Part shown: piece by piece, positions 37,831 through 48,570 of the stretch
Position numbering within the stretch: position 1 is the first letter of the stretch
Layout: every line of letters begins with the position of its first letter
Assembly (NCBI GenBank): GCA_009746045.1
Contig: RPFO01000264.1
Coordinates: 434,001-498,000, forward strand
Direction: 5' to 3'
Source of the DNA: Mesostigma viride
Taxonomy: Eukaryota > Streptophyta > Mesostigmatophyceae > Mesostigmatales > Mesostigmataceae
Length of the DNA: 64,000 bases
Notes under the pieces: generated by a model
Database searches by the model: none
Seen by the model: only the letters and a program-made list of their open reading frames with translations
Told to the model about the DNA's origin: nothing
Translations under genes and position numbers: made by a program

Positions 37831-38661
37831 TCACATGGCCAGCGACCGTGCCAACACCACAGCAGCTAAGGAAATGGTGACGCTACTGGTTGCGAAACGG
37901 GCAGCGACACAAACTGGGCAAAACCACTGGCCCGCTGGCACGGTGGTGAGCGCTGGCTGCAAGCAGTGCATGTGCCACCCACAATTACAGTGATCACACA
38001 GCAACATGGTATCCCCCTGGTCTACGCGATGGCAAACCTGACACTGTGCGTCCTTGACCCGCCTGGCCGTGTGCGGGGCGAGGTCAGGCAATAAGTTGGG
38101 CAACGAACACGGACTGAGGTTGCTTACGTTATCGGTGGTGCGACTGCCGTCGACGCCCTCCAAAATGGCGACCCCAGATGGCTTGATGGCGACGATCCGC
38201 AAGATGGTCGGCCCCGCAGTCACGTCAAGAGTGTCGGTCAGCTGCGTGCGGAGAAATACGAACTGCCCCGGACGAAAATGCAGCTGACGGGCCATGTAAG
38301 CGCCCCCCCGGCGCTGAGCGTAGCGCAGGGTATCTCGGTGCTGGGCGATGAACAAGTTGTTCATGGCGATGGGCATAACCTTGCGGAAAGTAGCCGCCCG
38401 TGCGGTCACCTCAGCCAGAAACTGACTGGCGTTGTCAAACGCCATAGGGGTGGGGTGTGCACTCTGCGCCTCCGTGGGGAGCAAGGGTGCGCGCCCAAAC
38501 AACAGGAAATACGGGGAGAAACAGGCGAGCGACTCCTGGGGTGACATTCGGTAACCCATGGCTATCCACGCCAGTTCACGATCCCACATAGTGAATGATG
38601 CTGACTGCAGGCTCCACTTGCGCAAAGCCTGCTTGACAGTCTGCACCAATCTCTCAGCCAA
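37831..38661 (-). CDS. gypsy-D integrase C-terminal part with PHD finger
   Basis: 276 codons. It begins with the catalytic Glu region (A-E-R-L-V-Q-T-V-K-Q-A-L), then the integrase C-terminal module (F-R-P-G-Q-F-V-F-L-R; G-P-T-I-L-R-I-V). At about 37905-38050 there is a complete C4HC3 PHD finger: C-Q-V-C, C-D-H-C, H-M-H-C, C-P-V-C, with W-F before the last pair. PHD fingers read histone H3 tails, so it is a chromatin reader in the place where chromoviruses have a chromodomain. A short hydrophobic tail follows. The frame joins the integrase core through a frameshift near 38660-38690. Confidence 0.85.
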   Translation of the reverse strand: MAERLVQTVKQALRKWSLQSASFTMWDRELAWIAMGYRMSPQESLACFSPYFLLFGRAPLLPTEAQSAHPTPMAFDNASQFLAEVTARAATFRKVMPIAMNNLFIAQHRDTLRYAQRRGGAYMARQLHFRPGQFVFLRTQLTDTLDVTAGPTILRIVAIKPSGVAILEGVDGSRTTDNVSNLSPCSLPNLLPDLAPHTARRVKDAQCQVCHRVDQGDTMLLCDHCNCGWHMHCLQPALTTVPAGQWFCPVCVAARFATSSVTISLAAVVLARSLAM

Positions 38662-39232
38662 ACCATTGGCCTGAGGATGCTCCGAGAAGTGCGACGGTGA
38701 TCAATGAGACATGCATCCAACAATTCCTGAAATTCCCCCGAAACTCCCCGCCCTGGTCGGTGACCACCTCCGCGGGGGCGCCAAACCTGGCGATGATGTC
38801 GGCGAAGTGCTTGGCGGTGGTGGCGGCCTGCTTGTCAGCAATGGGGATGAGCTCGACCCACTTGCTAAAACTTTCGACACACACCATGACATACTTGTGG
38901 CCATCTGCACTTTCATCAAAGGGCCCACACAGGTCTACGTGCCAGCGGTAGAAGAGCCCTCTGATGGGTAGGCTCATCAATTCTTTCGCATCGTGGTCCA
39001 CATTGAACCGGGCCTTCACCCGGGCACACTGCGCGCAGCGAGCGACGACCTGCGCGACTGTGGCACGCATGCCGTTCCACCAATAAGAGGCGCGCACTAG
39101 CGCCAAAGTGCGGTTACCACCCAGGTGGCCATACCGCTCATGGCTTGCTGGACGATGGCGACCCGCTTGTGAGGCGGCGGCACCACCACTTTGCGCTTGC
39201 CGATCATTTTGTGGAGGACCCCGGCATCCCAC
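38654..39232 (-). pseudogene. gypsy-D integrase zinc-binding domain and core
   Basis: It contains H-E-R-Y-G-H and C-A-Q-C (HHCC zinc domain), V-D-L-C-G-P-F (first Asp), and V-T-D-Q-G-G-E-F (second Asp). The upstream join to RNase H needs a frame change near 39150, and the join to the Glu-containing segment needs another near 38680. The first ~30 codons of this frame are not integrase-like and belong to the overlapping frame. Confidence 0.75.
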
Positions 39233-40974
39233 GAGTAGGTGACCGCCCTATGTTGCACCCTATTCAACTCAGCGTCACGCTGGGCTGAGGACCAATCAAC
39301 AGGGGTTGGGGTGAGAGCTATCCCTTGGACCTGCTCCAACACACGCCCATCGAGCCACACATCACCCATGTTGCATTCCACTGTGAGATGGCCAACCAAC
39401 ACCACCTGGAGTGCTAGGTATCGTGCCAAGGTATTGTCAATGTCAAAGGACGGAGAATTACCTTCCTCCAACGCGAGGAGGCCAGCGGCAGGGGTGAAGG
39501 GAGAAGGGTGAACTGCATTGCAGCTTGCCGCAAAGTCTGCGACTGTATACTCGACTGCGCGCCAGTCTGCCTCGGCGTCGGCGTCAGCGAAGCCTGCAGC
39601 ATTAACAAAAACCACAGACCCAGGCGAGCTCTCGGCCCCTAGGGCCCGCGCACCAGTGTTGTCAACAGTGGTTGGTAGAGCATACCTGGACAGGACGTCC
39701 GCGTTGGAGTGATCCACACCTGGCCGATGGACGATTGTCAGGTGGTACTCCTGAATGATCATTGCCCACCGGGCCAGCTTACCCGTGAGTTTGTCGCTGG
39801 TCATCAACCACAATAAGGGCTGGTGATCAGTGACAAGTGTGAACACCCGCCCAAAGAGATATGGCCTGAAGTGCTTGATGGCCCACACAACGGCTAACGC
39901 TTCCCCCTCGTAGGAAGAGTACCGACTCTCGGCAGAGTTGTTACTCCGACTAGCGTACGCGATAACATGCTCGCGCCCCGCATCGTCCTTTTGTGCTAGC
40001 ACAGCCCCTAGGCCTACCTTGGACCAATCGGTGTAAAGAATGAAGGGCAGAGCATAGTCGGGGGCGCGTAGGATAGGAGCGGCAGTCAGTTCCTGTTTGA
40101 TGGTATCGATGGCTCGCTGCTGAGCCGGACCCCACGCCCAGACATTGCCCTTCTTCAACAACTCAGTCAGGGGTTTGACTTTGGTGCTGAAATTCTGAAT
40201 ATATCCTCGATAATAGCCAGCTAGCCCGAGATACGCGCGCACCCCCGAGATGTCGATGGGCACTGCGGCGTTGCTGATGGCTTCCACTTTGGCTGCCTCA
40301 GGGGTCCGGCCACCTGGTACAATCTGATGGCCAAGAAACCCTATGGTCTGTTGGGCGAACTTGCACTTTTCAGGGTGCAGCCGCAGGTTGGCCTTATCTA
40401 GGGCGATCCGAACCTGATCGAGGTGAGCTAAGTGCTGGTCAAATGTCTCGCTAAAGACAATGACATCGTCTATGTAGCAGGCTGCAAATGGCAACCCTGC
40501 CAGCACCTGGTCCATGGCACGTTGGAACACCGCACTAGCGTTGCGATGTCCGAATGGCATGCGAACCCACTCGTACAGACGGGTCCCACCCCAAAAGGCC
40601 AGCTTGCGCTGATCTGCCTCTACGACCTTGATCTGATGGAAGCCGCTACGCAAATCTAGCGACGACACATACTTGACCTGGGGAGATATTTTATCCAAAA
40701 CATCATCGACCCGAGGCATGGGGTACCTATCAACAGGAGTGTGCGCGTTCAGCTGACGCAGGTCAGTGGCCATGCGCATACCTGTCCACTCGCCTGTGAT
40801 GGTATCCTTCTTGGGTGCGACCACCGTGGCAGCTGCATAACTGGAGGATGAAGCGCGGATGATCCCAGCTGCCTCTAGCTCTCGACAGTTAGCATCTACG
40901 AATTCCAGCTCAGCCAAGCTCAGCCTATGCTGCCGCCTGAATAAGGGCTGATCCGTATCTAGTGGGACCCCCAT
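39097..40974 (-). CDS. gypsy-D reverse transcriptase and RNase H
   Basis: An open frame of 625 codons. RT: R-Q-H-R-L-S, A-T-D-L-R-Q-L-N, Y-P-M-P-R-V-D-D, S-L-D-L-R-S-G-F-H-Q (first catalytic Asp), and Y-I-D-D-V-I-V-F (catalytic pair), then L-G-H and A-G-Y-Y-R. RNase H: Y-T-D-W-S, Y-E-G-E-A-L-A-V, V-T-D-H-Q-P, H-S-N-A-D-V-L-S-R. The open frame extends upstream of the ATG at 40974 by about 11 codons, consistent with a polyprotein. It is not closely related to the gypsy-A RT by eye. Confidence 0.88.
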   Translation of the reverse strand: MGVPLDTDQPLFRRQHRLSLAELEFVDANCRELEAAGIIRASSSSYAAATVVAPKKDTITGEWTGMRMATDLRQLNAHTPVDRYPMPRVDDVLDKISPQVKYVSSLDLRSGFHQIKVVEADQRKLAFWGGTRLYEWVRMPFGHRNASAVFQRAMDQVLAGLPFAACYIDDVIVFSETFDQHLAHLDQVRIALDKANLRLHPEKCKFAQQTIGFLGHQIVPGGRTPEAAKVEAISNAAVPIDISGVRAYLGLAGYYRGYIQNFSTKVKPLTELLKKGNVWAWGPAQQRAIDTIKQELTAAPILRAPDYALPFILYTDWSKVGLGAVLAQKDDAGREHVIAYASRSNNSAESRYSSYEGEALAVVWAIKHFRPYLFGRVFTLVTDHQPLLWLMTSDKLTGKLARWAMIIQEYHLTIVHRPGVDHSNADVLSRYALPTTVDNTGARALGAESSPGSVVFVNAAGFADADAEADWRAVEYTVADFAASCNAVHPSPFTPAAGLLALEEGNSPSFDIDNTLARYLALQVVLVGHLTVECNMGDVWLDGRVLEQVQGIALTPTPVDWSSAQRDAELNRVQHRAVTYSWDAGVLHKMIGKRKVVVPPPHKRVAIVQQAMSGMATWVVTALWR

Positions 40975-40994
40975 GCAGCCCCCGTTGTAGCACC

Positions 40995-42630
40995 CTAGTT
41001 CTTCACTGCTGAAAGCGAAACTGAGCGTGCAGAATGCAACCAGTGCTCCATAGCCTTGCGTTGCGTGGCGGTGAGGTGCTCACCTATGGCCCATATGTGA
41101 GAGGCAGCAGGATCTGCGACTGCGGCACTCCTACTGTCGAGACAAGGCCCCCGGACAGCGGCATCGTGGAAAAGGGAAAATGCGGCTACACCGGGTGTGA
41201 CGCTCACCTGCTGAATGGCACGGACTGCGCGACCGACCGATTGCTGCAGGGTGGGCGCTCCAGCGAACACCGTGCTGGACAACAAGGACGTCATGAGGAT
41301 AACGCTCCATAGTTGAAGCAGCCGCGATCTCCATGGCGACCCAGTGCCGCCGGACGCTGTTGGCCGGACACCAGCCGCGTGGGCACTGACAGGCGGTGGC
41401 GGTGTGGGGATATCTCCCCCACCCTGGCGCACTTGCATTGCGGCCCGCAGAACATACCCAACCTGGAAGGCTGACATGGCTTGCCCAACGAGAGACCACC
41501 TAGTGGCCTCTAAAACCCCCTCAGCGGCGGACGCCCCCACATGGAACCCCATGCTCACCTCCCGAAACTCAGCGGGCGGCTGCACCAACAAACCCGTACC
41601 GGTGTCCCATACCAAACCCTTGCCCCGGTCCCTGTAGGCCGATGACCCCTGGTAACTAACCAAGGTGGGAAGAGCGCACATAGGCTTACCTACGTGATTG
41701 ACGGGTGCGTAAGGGTGCCGATCGGCGACATCTACACGCTGCGTGACCAAATGTGGTGGCAGCGCCACCTCCGCGGGCATGCCGTCGTGCTGTCGTGTGA
41801 TCGCATCTACCACTGCCTGGATGGTGGTGGTGAGTGCAAGGTTGGTCCAGAATGCGCGGTACCTGTGGGTGAGCCCGCCCAATCCTGCATTGTCGCACGT
41901 GACTGGGCCCCTAAGATGTCCACGATCTGGGCCCAGTCCTTCCTCACTACCTCGTGAGGGCTGTCGTCGGCCACCACGTTCTCAAAAAGATACGCTAGTG
42001 GCTGGTCCTGCAGCTGCTGCAAGAGTCCAACGACTCGAAGCAGATCCCAAAACAACCCGCTCCTAGGATCCGCAAGCCCGCGTCCTACGCCGGCCTGACT
42101 CAACCCTTGACATTCCCAGCCCGCGAGGACGAGGTCTATCCTCTTGTGCCGCCTCAAAAGGCCTCGCACATGAACCTCCCCAATGGCACGGATATCCTGA
42201 GGGCACTCCCCAAAGGATCTGTCCACGCAGACGGAGGAAACTGAGATGGATACAGGGCAGACAGCTGGGCACAGTGATGCCTATACACTGCCCGAGCGGT
42301 AGGAGACGGCTCTACGGCGATCAACGTGTGGCACGTACCGCCTGCAGCGAGAAAGCCAGCCAGCCCCCCTCCCATCCCAGCAAACAATTCTAGCAATACA
42401 ACCCCTTCGGACAAGACCCGCGACTCTGCCACAACATCGGCACAGAAGTTACCTTCGGTTGTCGCGACAGCCACTTGGACTGCGATTGCCGCGGGAGATG
42501 AGAGAGTTGTTGCTGCCGCACCGCGTTGGTGACGTGCTGACGCAAAAGGGCCTGCCGCGCTTGCGGCTGCTGTCGCGCCGCCCACGTGCTGTGCAATGAG
42601 GCCCGTCCCACCAGCGCTGTTGGGATGCAC
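40995..42630 (-). pseudogene. gypsy-D C5 cytosine DNA methyltransferase, split over three frames
   Basis: Methylates cytosine in DNA using S-adenosylmethionine. Motifs in order on the minus strand: motif I L-F-A-G-M-G-G-G (~42370-42400); an acidic V-E-P-S (motif II, ~42305); motif IV A-G-W-E-C-Q-G-L-S-Q-A-G (~42085-42128) with the catalytic Cys; L-A-D-P-R-S-G-L-F; motif VI L-F-E-N-V (~41985); motif VIII-like H-R-Y-R-A-F-W-T-N-L (~41840-41870); motif IX F-R-E-V-S-M-G-F (~41545); motif X L-V-G-Q-A-M (~41480). The frame shifts near 42210 and near 41870. Motif IV has Glu where Pro-Cys is standard. After motif X comes a hydrophobic stretch (~41275-41320) before RT. It lies between protease and RT. 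Retrotransposons with acquired DNA methyltransferases are known from dinoflagellates and charophyte algae. Confidence 0.85.
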
Positions 42631-45187
42631 GGCCGATGCTTATCACGCACAGCCCCCCCAGCTGCCGTGACCTCCCCCATCCGTACCTCCACCACCGCGT
42701 CGTGCGAGCCAGCCTCGACCCGGTTGACCGTCGAGACACGCACTGCCCCAGTGTCCGAGCTGTAGCAGCTCACCGGGATGCTTGCTTGGCGCATGGCGTC
42801 ACCGTCTCTGTCAACGATGTACACCGCGCGGCCTTCCCACATGCGTACCTCGAGCCGCATGGGAAACATGACCTCCATGCCGACCAGCACGTCATACGAT
42901 GACTGCTCGGTCACAAGGGCATTCACAGGGATGCAGGCCATGTCGGATGGCCTGAGCGGGTTGAGGATGACCATTACCTGGACCGCAGTCATGGCAAAGG
43001 GTTTAGCGGCAGGGCCCTGCCAGCCCGCCACGGACACATGACTGTCCCGCAGCCCGCCATTCTCCCTGGTTAGGTTGAGCAACTGGGCCAGCCGAGCACT
43101 GATAACGAGTGGCTGGGCCCCGCTGTCCAGTTTCACGACCAATTCATGGTCAGTACTGTAGACCACGTTGCTCAGGGGCTCCCCGTGCCCCTGCGCCTGA
43201 AACGCCATTGCTGGCTCGCCATCCGGATATGAGGTGACAGTGGGTGCCCTAGGCACTACGCACGCCCGCTGCGCGTTGTCCAAGACACCATGAGCGACAT
43301 GACCCACGATTACCGAAGCCGATGCAGGGCGATGCCCGACAAATGTGGCTGTCTCAGCGTTGTGCAACCTACGGGCGTCCATTGTGTCAGCGTACCGCTG
43401 TACCTCTGACGCATGCGACCCGAGCACCTCCACGGCCCGCTGACCGAACCACTCGACCACTTGCCGGGGAGTGTATGCAGGCGTGTCCACGACCGACGGC
43501 ATAGGGTATAATGGCAACAACCTGCGCCGCTGCTCTGCCCCAGCAGGATTGTCGTGTTCCAGGGTGGAGCCGGTCCGAGCGGGAGCCATGCGAAAGGACT
43601 GAGGCAGCTGCCCCACAGTCTCACTTGGCTGCCCCACCTGAAACGACGGCGGTGCACGTGCTTGCTTCCCTCGCGCGCCAACTGCGTGGATGTCCAACGC
43701 CATCACGTCGGCTGGCCGCCAGAAGTCCTCGTCCCTGTATTGAACCTGCGATCCCCCATCCTCCCTTTCACGTCCCCCCGCCTCGCCCGTCGGCTGAATG
43801 ATGACCACCCCCGCGTCCACCTTCTTGTCCTCCACGTCCGCAAAGTGCACCCCCGGCGCTGGGCACTGCCCCGCCAGATGGGTGCGGACCGTTGCCGGGT
43901 GTGACTTCTTACACGCCTTGGGACAATCACGTTTGATGTGCCCATCCTGACCGCACAGGAAGCAGCCCGATTTGCGCGCATCCGTCCTACCCGTCTGTGA
44001 GGACGTGCCCCCCCCAGCTCGCGTCGGCGGAGCGGCAGCGTCCTTGTTGCCGCCAGCGGCGTTACCCTGGGTTGCATCATGCGATGAGGCGTTGCGAGAC
44101 CCCCCTTGGTTCCTGCTAGCACCGTGGCCGCCTTGCGGGCGCGCTTGTCTTGTGGCAGACGACTCACCCGACTTGGCCTTGGTCAGCGCGTCGACCTTGG
44201 CCTGCAGCTCGGCCACCACCGTGCTTACCGAGATCCGGCCTTGCGCGTGTCGTCGCATCATGGCCCTGACCTCAATGCACAGTGACCGCAATCGCCACGG
44301 CTGGCCGTTGGGCGGCGTGGGCAGCTCCATCTCCTTGGAGCCTAGCGCTTGCAGCCATTTCTGACACGCCAGCTTTTCGGACCAGTCCTCCACTTCGCCG
44401 GCGAACTCCATGAGGCGCTCGTAAGATTGCTCCGGGGTTTCACCCTCGGCTATCTTGAAACTGCGCCACTCACGCTCTGCCTTGATGGTCTCCACCGGGT
44501 ATTCCTGGCGAAGGAGGCCCCACAGTTCCTCGGCAGGGTCGACACCATACATGATGTTGTCATAGTCGGGCTGGCCACGCCCGTCGAAGCCGAACCACAC
44601 GTCCGTGTGACGCGTGTACAGCGAGACCTCTCTCCACTGCTCCACCAGCCTAGCCACTCGCCTCAGCGTAAGGCCGTGAAAGAAGAAATGCATGTTGTTC
44701 ATCACAAACTCATGCATTACAGCGCCTTGCGTAGTCATGTATTGCAGATCAATCCATGACTTGTACGCGTTGTAGGCCTGCGCCAGCGTGGCCAGATTGC
44801 CGGTTGTGGAGAACTTCTCGCGCATGTCCACCCGTGGTAGGGTGGGCATCTTCGCGCCTTCAGGTATGAGGCGCACCCTTTGCGGGTACTGCACCCCATC
44901 GGCATCCTCCGGCGGTCGCTGAGCTGCGCGTCCCTGCGCCAGCGTGCTTGGGCGTGCTGCCTCCCGTACTCGGAAAGCCAGCGGCGTGGTTATGTCCTCC
45001 ATGGGCGGAATGCGCCCGATTGGCACACTTGACCACCGTGCAGTCGACCCGCCGGTCAGCGCCCCACCGCCTCGCCCAAACGGAATTGAGACCCCGCCTG
45101 GCAGCATGCGTCCTGGTGCACCCCTGCGTGGGTCCATCGCGCGCGCCAGCCCTGCCCCGTTCTCCTCGTGCAATCCGTCTCGCGCTT
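42390..45187 (-). CDS. gypsy-D Gag (main part) and protease
   Basis: A single open frame of over 920 codons continuing the gag start at 47777-48272 after removal of the tandem LTR insertion. The gag capsid-like region (about 45000-44230) includes W-F-G-F-D, Y-D-N-I-M-Y and E-Q-S-Y-E-R-L-M-E-F. A zinc knuckle C-F-L-C-G-Q-D-G-H-I-K-R-D-C lies near 43920-43965. The protease V-K-L-D-S-G-A-Q-P-L-V-I-S is near 43100-43145, followed by Y-D-V-L-V-G-M near 42880. The last ~80 codons overlap the methyltransferase frame (42390-42630) and are probably the wrong frame there. Confidence 0.85.
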
Positions 45188-46151
45188 TGTCACGTCCGTG
45201 ATCATTTACGTCCGTGCACTCAAGAAGTTACGCGGTTGCCGTAATCGGAATCGTTACCGACGTTTGGTTGGTTCCGATTCAGTAGGCAGCAGGCTTTGTT
45301 CCTTGGGCCGGTGTGGAGCGCCGCGCCGGAAAGGCCTGAATTTCTAGAGTGACAGTCTTAGGTGACCTGACTTAGGTTCAGGCGCAAGACTTTGGGGCGC
45401 AAAGCCTTGGTGGCTTGCGCAATATTCCGGTGCGTGACATTTGGCAGTTATGAATCTTTTGTATTGTCCAGACGGAATGATGTTCAGTCCATCTGACAAA
45501 GCTAGATACGCAGATCGTAGTGTGCGGTGTGCTGGCTCGCACGTGGTTGTCGAACAGACTTGCTCTGCATTTTGCTGGCAGTCTAACTGCACGTCAGGCG
45601 GCTTGCTGGCAAATGCGACAGCGCATGGATGCCGGGATTTTTGGAGGTATTTAGGAGCAGCGCAGCGGCCATGGTGGTCGTTGTTCGCTCGTTTCTCTCC
45701 CTCACAACTAGTTTGTTGTCTTCATGGGGTTAAACTTCTCGAACAGCCCGGAGCAGCCCCCGTGAGTGGTTGCATGTCGTTGCCATGACGATGGTTGATA
45801 AGATTGACAATGGTTTGATCCGGTTGGGATGTTGTTGGCATTGTGGACGAGAAACGTTCTGCTGACCCGGGAACAGTCCCGGGAAAGGGCCGGTTCGTCG
45901 TTGGCCAGTGTGCCAGTAACTGGGACATGAGCGCAGAGTCACACAGTTGATATAGATTATGACGTAAGTAAACACTGTTGCGCCACAGTGGCGTCATGGT
46001 CGGTCTGTGGTGATTTCGATGGGTCTCAAGGATATGTAGTTACTCTTACAGTTGCGGCAGCACAACTCGGCATTCATTGTAATTTGTCAAATGTTATGGA
46101 ATGAATGGTTTGGGCATTGCTTTCATCATAAAGCATTATTGCAATCTTCAT

Positions 46152-46160
46152 AATATAAAT
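46152..46160 (+). promoter_or_regulatory. TATA-like box in the LTR-like unit
   Basis: AATATAAAT precedes a GC-rich stretch with CGGCTGGCTGCGCTGCC. It is repeated in unit 2 (47601-47609). It would fit an LTR promoter; no experimental sign. Confidence 0.35.
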
Positions 46161-46309
46161 ATCGGCTGGCTGCGCTGCCTGTCATGAAGGTGGTGGTGCC
46201 GTCAAGGACCACACCTATCATTTCCACTTTATTTTAACGAGCGAACAACCCTTGGCGGGTTCAGTTCGGACAGCCTGAGCCGGAGATATACCCAAGCTGC
46301 TTGCAGAAT

Positions 46310-46430
46310 CAAGCACTTGGAAGAGGATTAAGCTTATCCTTTAAAAAGCTATGAAGAGGATTAGGCTTATCCTTGAAAAAGCCATGAAGAGGATTATGCT
46401 TATCCTTGAAAAAGCAATGAAGAGGTTATT
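46310..46430. repeat. Tandem repeat of AAGAGGATTA-type 36-bp unit
   Basis: Three to four imperfect copies of a unit containing AAGAGGATTA...GCTTATCCTT and AAAAAGC. It occurs only in unit 1 of the pair and in its duplicate (60290-60400). Confidence 0.8.
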
Positions 46431-47776
46431 GCTTAGCCTATTTGAAAAGCATGTGTGGTCATGTCGTGGGAATTTTTTTTCCCTATGTGATCCTCTTTTT
46501 GACTTTTTGGCTCTTCCTTTTTTCGAGCTAAAAAGTGGGGGGGAATATAGTGGATCACACACAAGAGTACTCTATTGCTATGGATATGCCTTCCAAGTGA
46601 TAGGCTAGGATATAATGGCACGCAAACGCGACAGCTGTCACGTCCGTGATCATTTACGTCCGTGCACTCAAGAAGTTACGCGGTTGCCGTAATCGGAATC
46701 GTTACCGACGTTTGGTTGGTTCCGATTCAGTAGGCAGCAGGCTTTGTTCCTTGGGCCGGTGTGGAGCGCCGCGCCGGAAAGGCCTGAATTTCTAGAGTGA
46801 CAGTCTTAGGTGACCTGACTTAGGTTCAGGCGCAAGACTTTGGGGCGCAAAGCCTTGGTGGCTTGCGCAATATTCCGGTGCGTGACATTTGGCAGTTATG
46901 AATCTTTTGTATTGTCCAGACGGAATGATGTTCAGTCCATCTGACAAAGCTAGATACGCAGATCGTAGTGTGCGGTGTGCTGGCTCGCACGTGGTTGTCG
47001 AACAGACTTGCTCTGCATTTTGCTGGCAGTCTAACTGCACGTCAGGCGGCTTGCTGGCAAATGCGACAGCGCATGGATGCCGGGATTTTTGGAGGTATTT
47101 AGGAGCAGCGCAGCGGCCATGGTGGTCGTTGTTCGCTCGTTTCTCTCCCTCACAACTAGTTTGTTGTCTTCATGGGGTTAAACTTCTCGAACAGCCCGGA
47201 GCAGCCCCCGTGAGTGGTTGCATGTCGTTGCCATGACGATGGTTGATAAGATTGACAATGGTTTGATCCGGTTGGGATGTTGTTGGCATTGTGGACGAGA
47301 AACGTTCTGCTGACCCGGGAACAGTCCCGGGAAAGGGCCGGTTCGTCGTTGGCCAGTGTGCCAGTAACTGGGACATGAGCGCAGAGTCACACAGTTGATA
47401 TAGATTATGACGTAAGTAAACACTGTTGCGCCACAGTGGCGTCATGGTCGGTCTGTGGTGATTTCGATGGGTCTCAAGGATATGTAGTTACTCTTACAGT
47501 TGCGGCAGCACAACTCGGCATTCATTGTAATTTGTCAAATGTTATGGAATGAATGGTTTGGGCATTGCTTTCATCATAAAGCATTATTGCAATCTTCATA
47601 ATATAAATATCGGCTGGCTGCGCTGCCTGTCATGAAGGTGGTGGTGCCGTCAAGGACCACACCTATCATTTCCACTTTATTTAATATAGTGGATCACACA
47701 CAAGAGTACTCTATTGCTATGGATATGCCTTCCAAGTGATAGGCTAGGATATAATGGCACGCAAACGCGACAGCTT

Positions 47777-48272
47777 GATCGAAAGGCAGGCGCCTGGGCG
47801 CCAGCGTATACTCGCCCCGTGGCTGACCATCCGCCTCACCAAGCAAGTCGTGCTGGGTTAGCGACCCAGCCAAAACCCCCGGTTCCATCGGAGCCCTTCC
47901 CGCCGCATTACCTGAGGTTGGCGGCTGGTCCCGCTCCCTCGGCTCCGCGGCAACACCACTTGGGCCCGGCATCATTGCCTGCCCGTCCCATGGTGTGGAC
48001 TGCAGATGACGACCCTCTACGGCCACCGATCTGTCGGTCACTTCCCGCATCTGCAGCGCCAGTTGCTGCTGCAACTGTAGCGACTGTTGCTGCATCTGCG
48101 CTTGCATCTGCGCGAACAGCGCCACCATACTCAGCGGCGCTTCTTGGTCGCGACTCTCACCCACTGCGGGTACGGCGGGAGGAATCCCGCCATTCGACCC
48201 CGGAGCGGGCGTGTCGGCATCTGCTCTATTTGCATCCGCCATGGCTCGAGTCTGCGCTCGCGTCAGTGGCAT
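47777..48272 (-). CDS. gypsy-D Gag N-terminus
   Basis: ATG at 48272 opens M-P-L-T-R-A-Q-T-R-A-M-A-D, a typical gypsy gag start. A Gln/Met-rich helix (L-F-A-Q-M-Q-A-Q-M-Q-Q-Q) likely forms a coiled coil. The frame is cut at 47776 by the tandem LTR insertion and continues at 45187. The visible ORF beyond 47772 into the insertion is not gag. Confidence 0.75.
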
Positions 48273-48570
48273 GCACCAGCTGACCGATGGGCAAAACAAG
48301 AACCAACAAACCTAGGTTTCGCTGAGAAGAAGCAACAACCAAAGGCTTTATAACAGGCGTCAAGGATAACGACTCGACTAGCCTGCCAGAAAAAGACAAG
48401 AGCCAGCAAATTCTGGCTAGTTCTATTTTCTTAAAATCTGTCTCAAGACACTTCCTTTACAAACTGTCAGCCAGGCCGTTCCCTGTACTGCTGATGGTTG
48501 GTAAACACTAAAGCCAACGTCTTGGCTTCGAACAGAAGGAAGCAGACTACCGGGTAGTCTCTTCAAGTAA
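48273..48570 (-). other. gypsy-D 5' leader
   Basis: About 300 bp between the right LTR and the gag ATG. I see no clear tRNA-complementary PBS next to the LTR edge. The region where the missing 142-bp LTR end would be is replaced by this sequence. Confidence 0.45.

Larger units (their letters stand above)
45188..47772 (+). mobile_element. Tandem pair of LTR-like units inserted in gypsy-D gag
   Basis: Target duplication GCTT at 45184-45187 and 47773-47776. The insertion consists of unit 1 (45188-46633, 1,446 bp), the dinucleotide GC, and unit 2 (46636-47772, 1,137 bp). Both start TGTCACGTCCGTGATC and end ACGCGACA. Unit 2 equals unit 1 minus ~309 bp (46234-46542). There is no internal coding domain. 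Removing the insertion and one GCTT restores the gag frame exactly (D-Q-A-R-D-G across the junction). It is best read as an LTR-LTR product of a relative of gypsy-D whose internal region was lost. Confidence 0.85.

Noticed and set aside
45344-46608. Several 60-115 codon ORFs repeated three to five times in the 45-62 kb region
   Set aside because: They fall within the LTR-like units and appear repeatedly only through the LTR and segment duplications.
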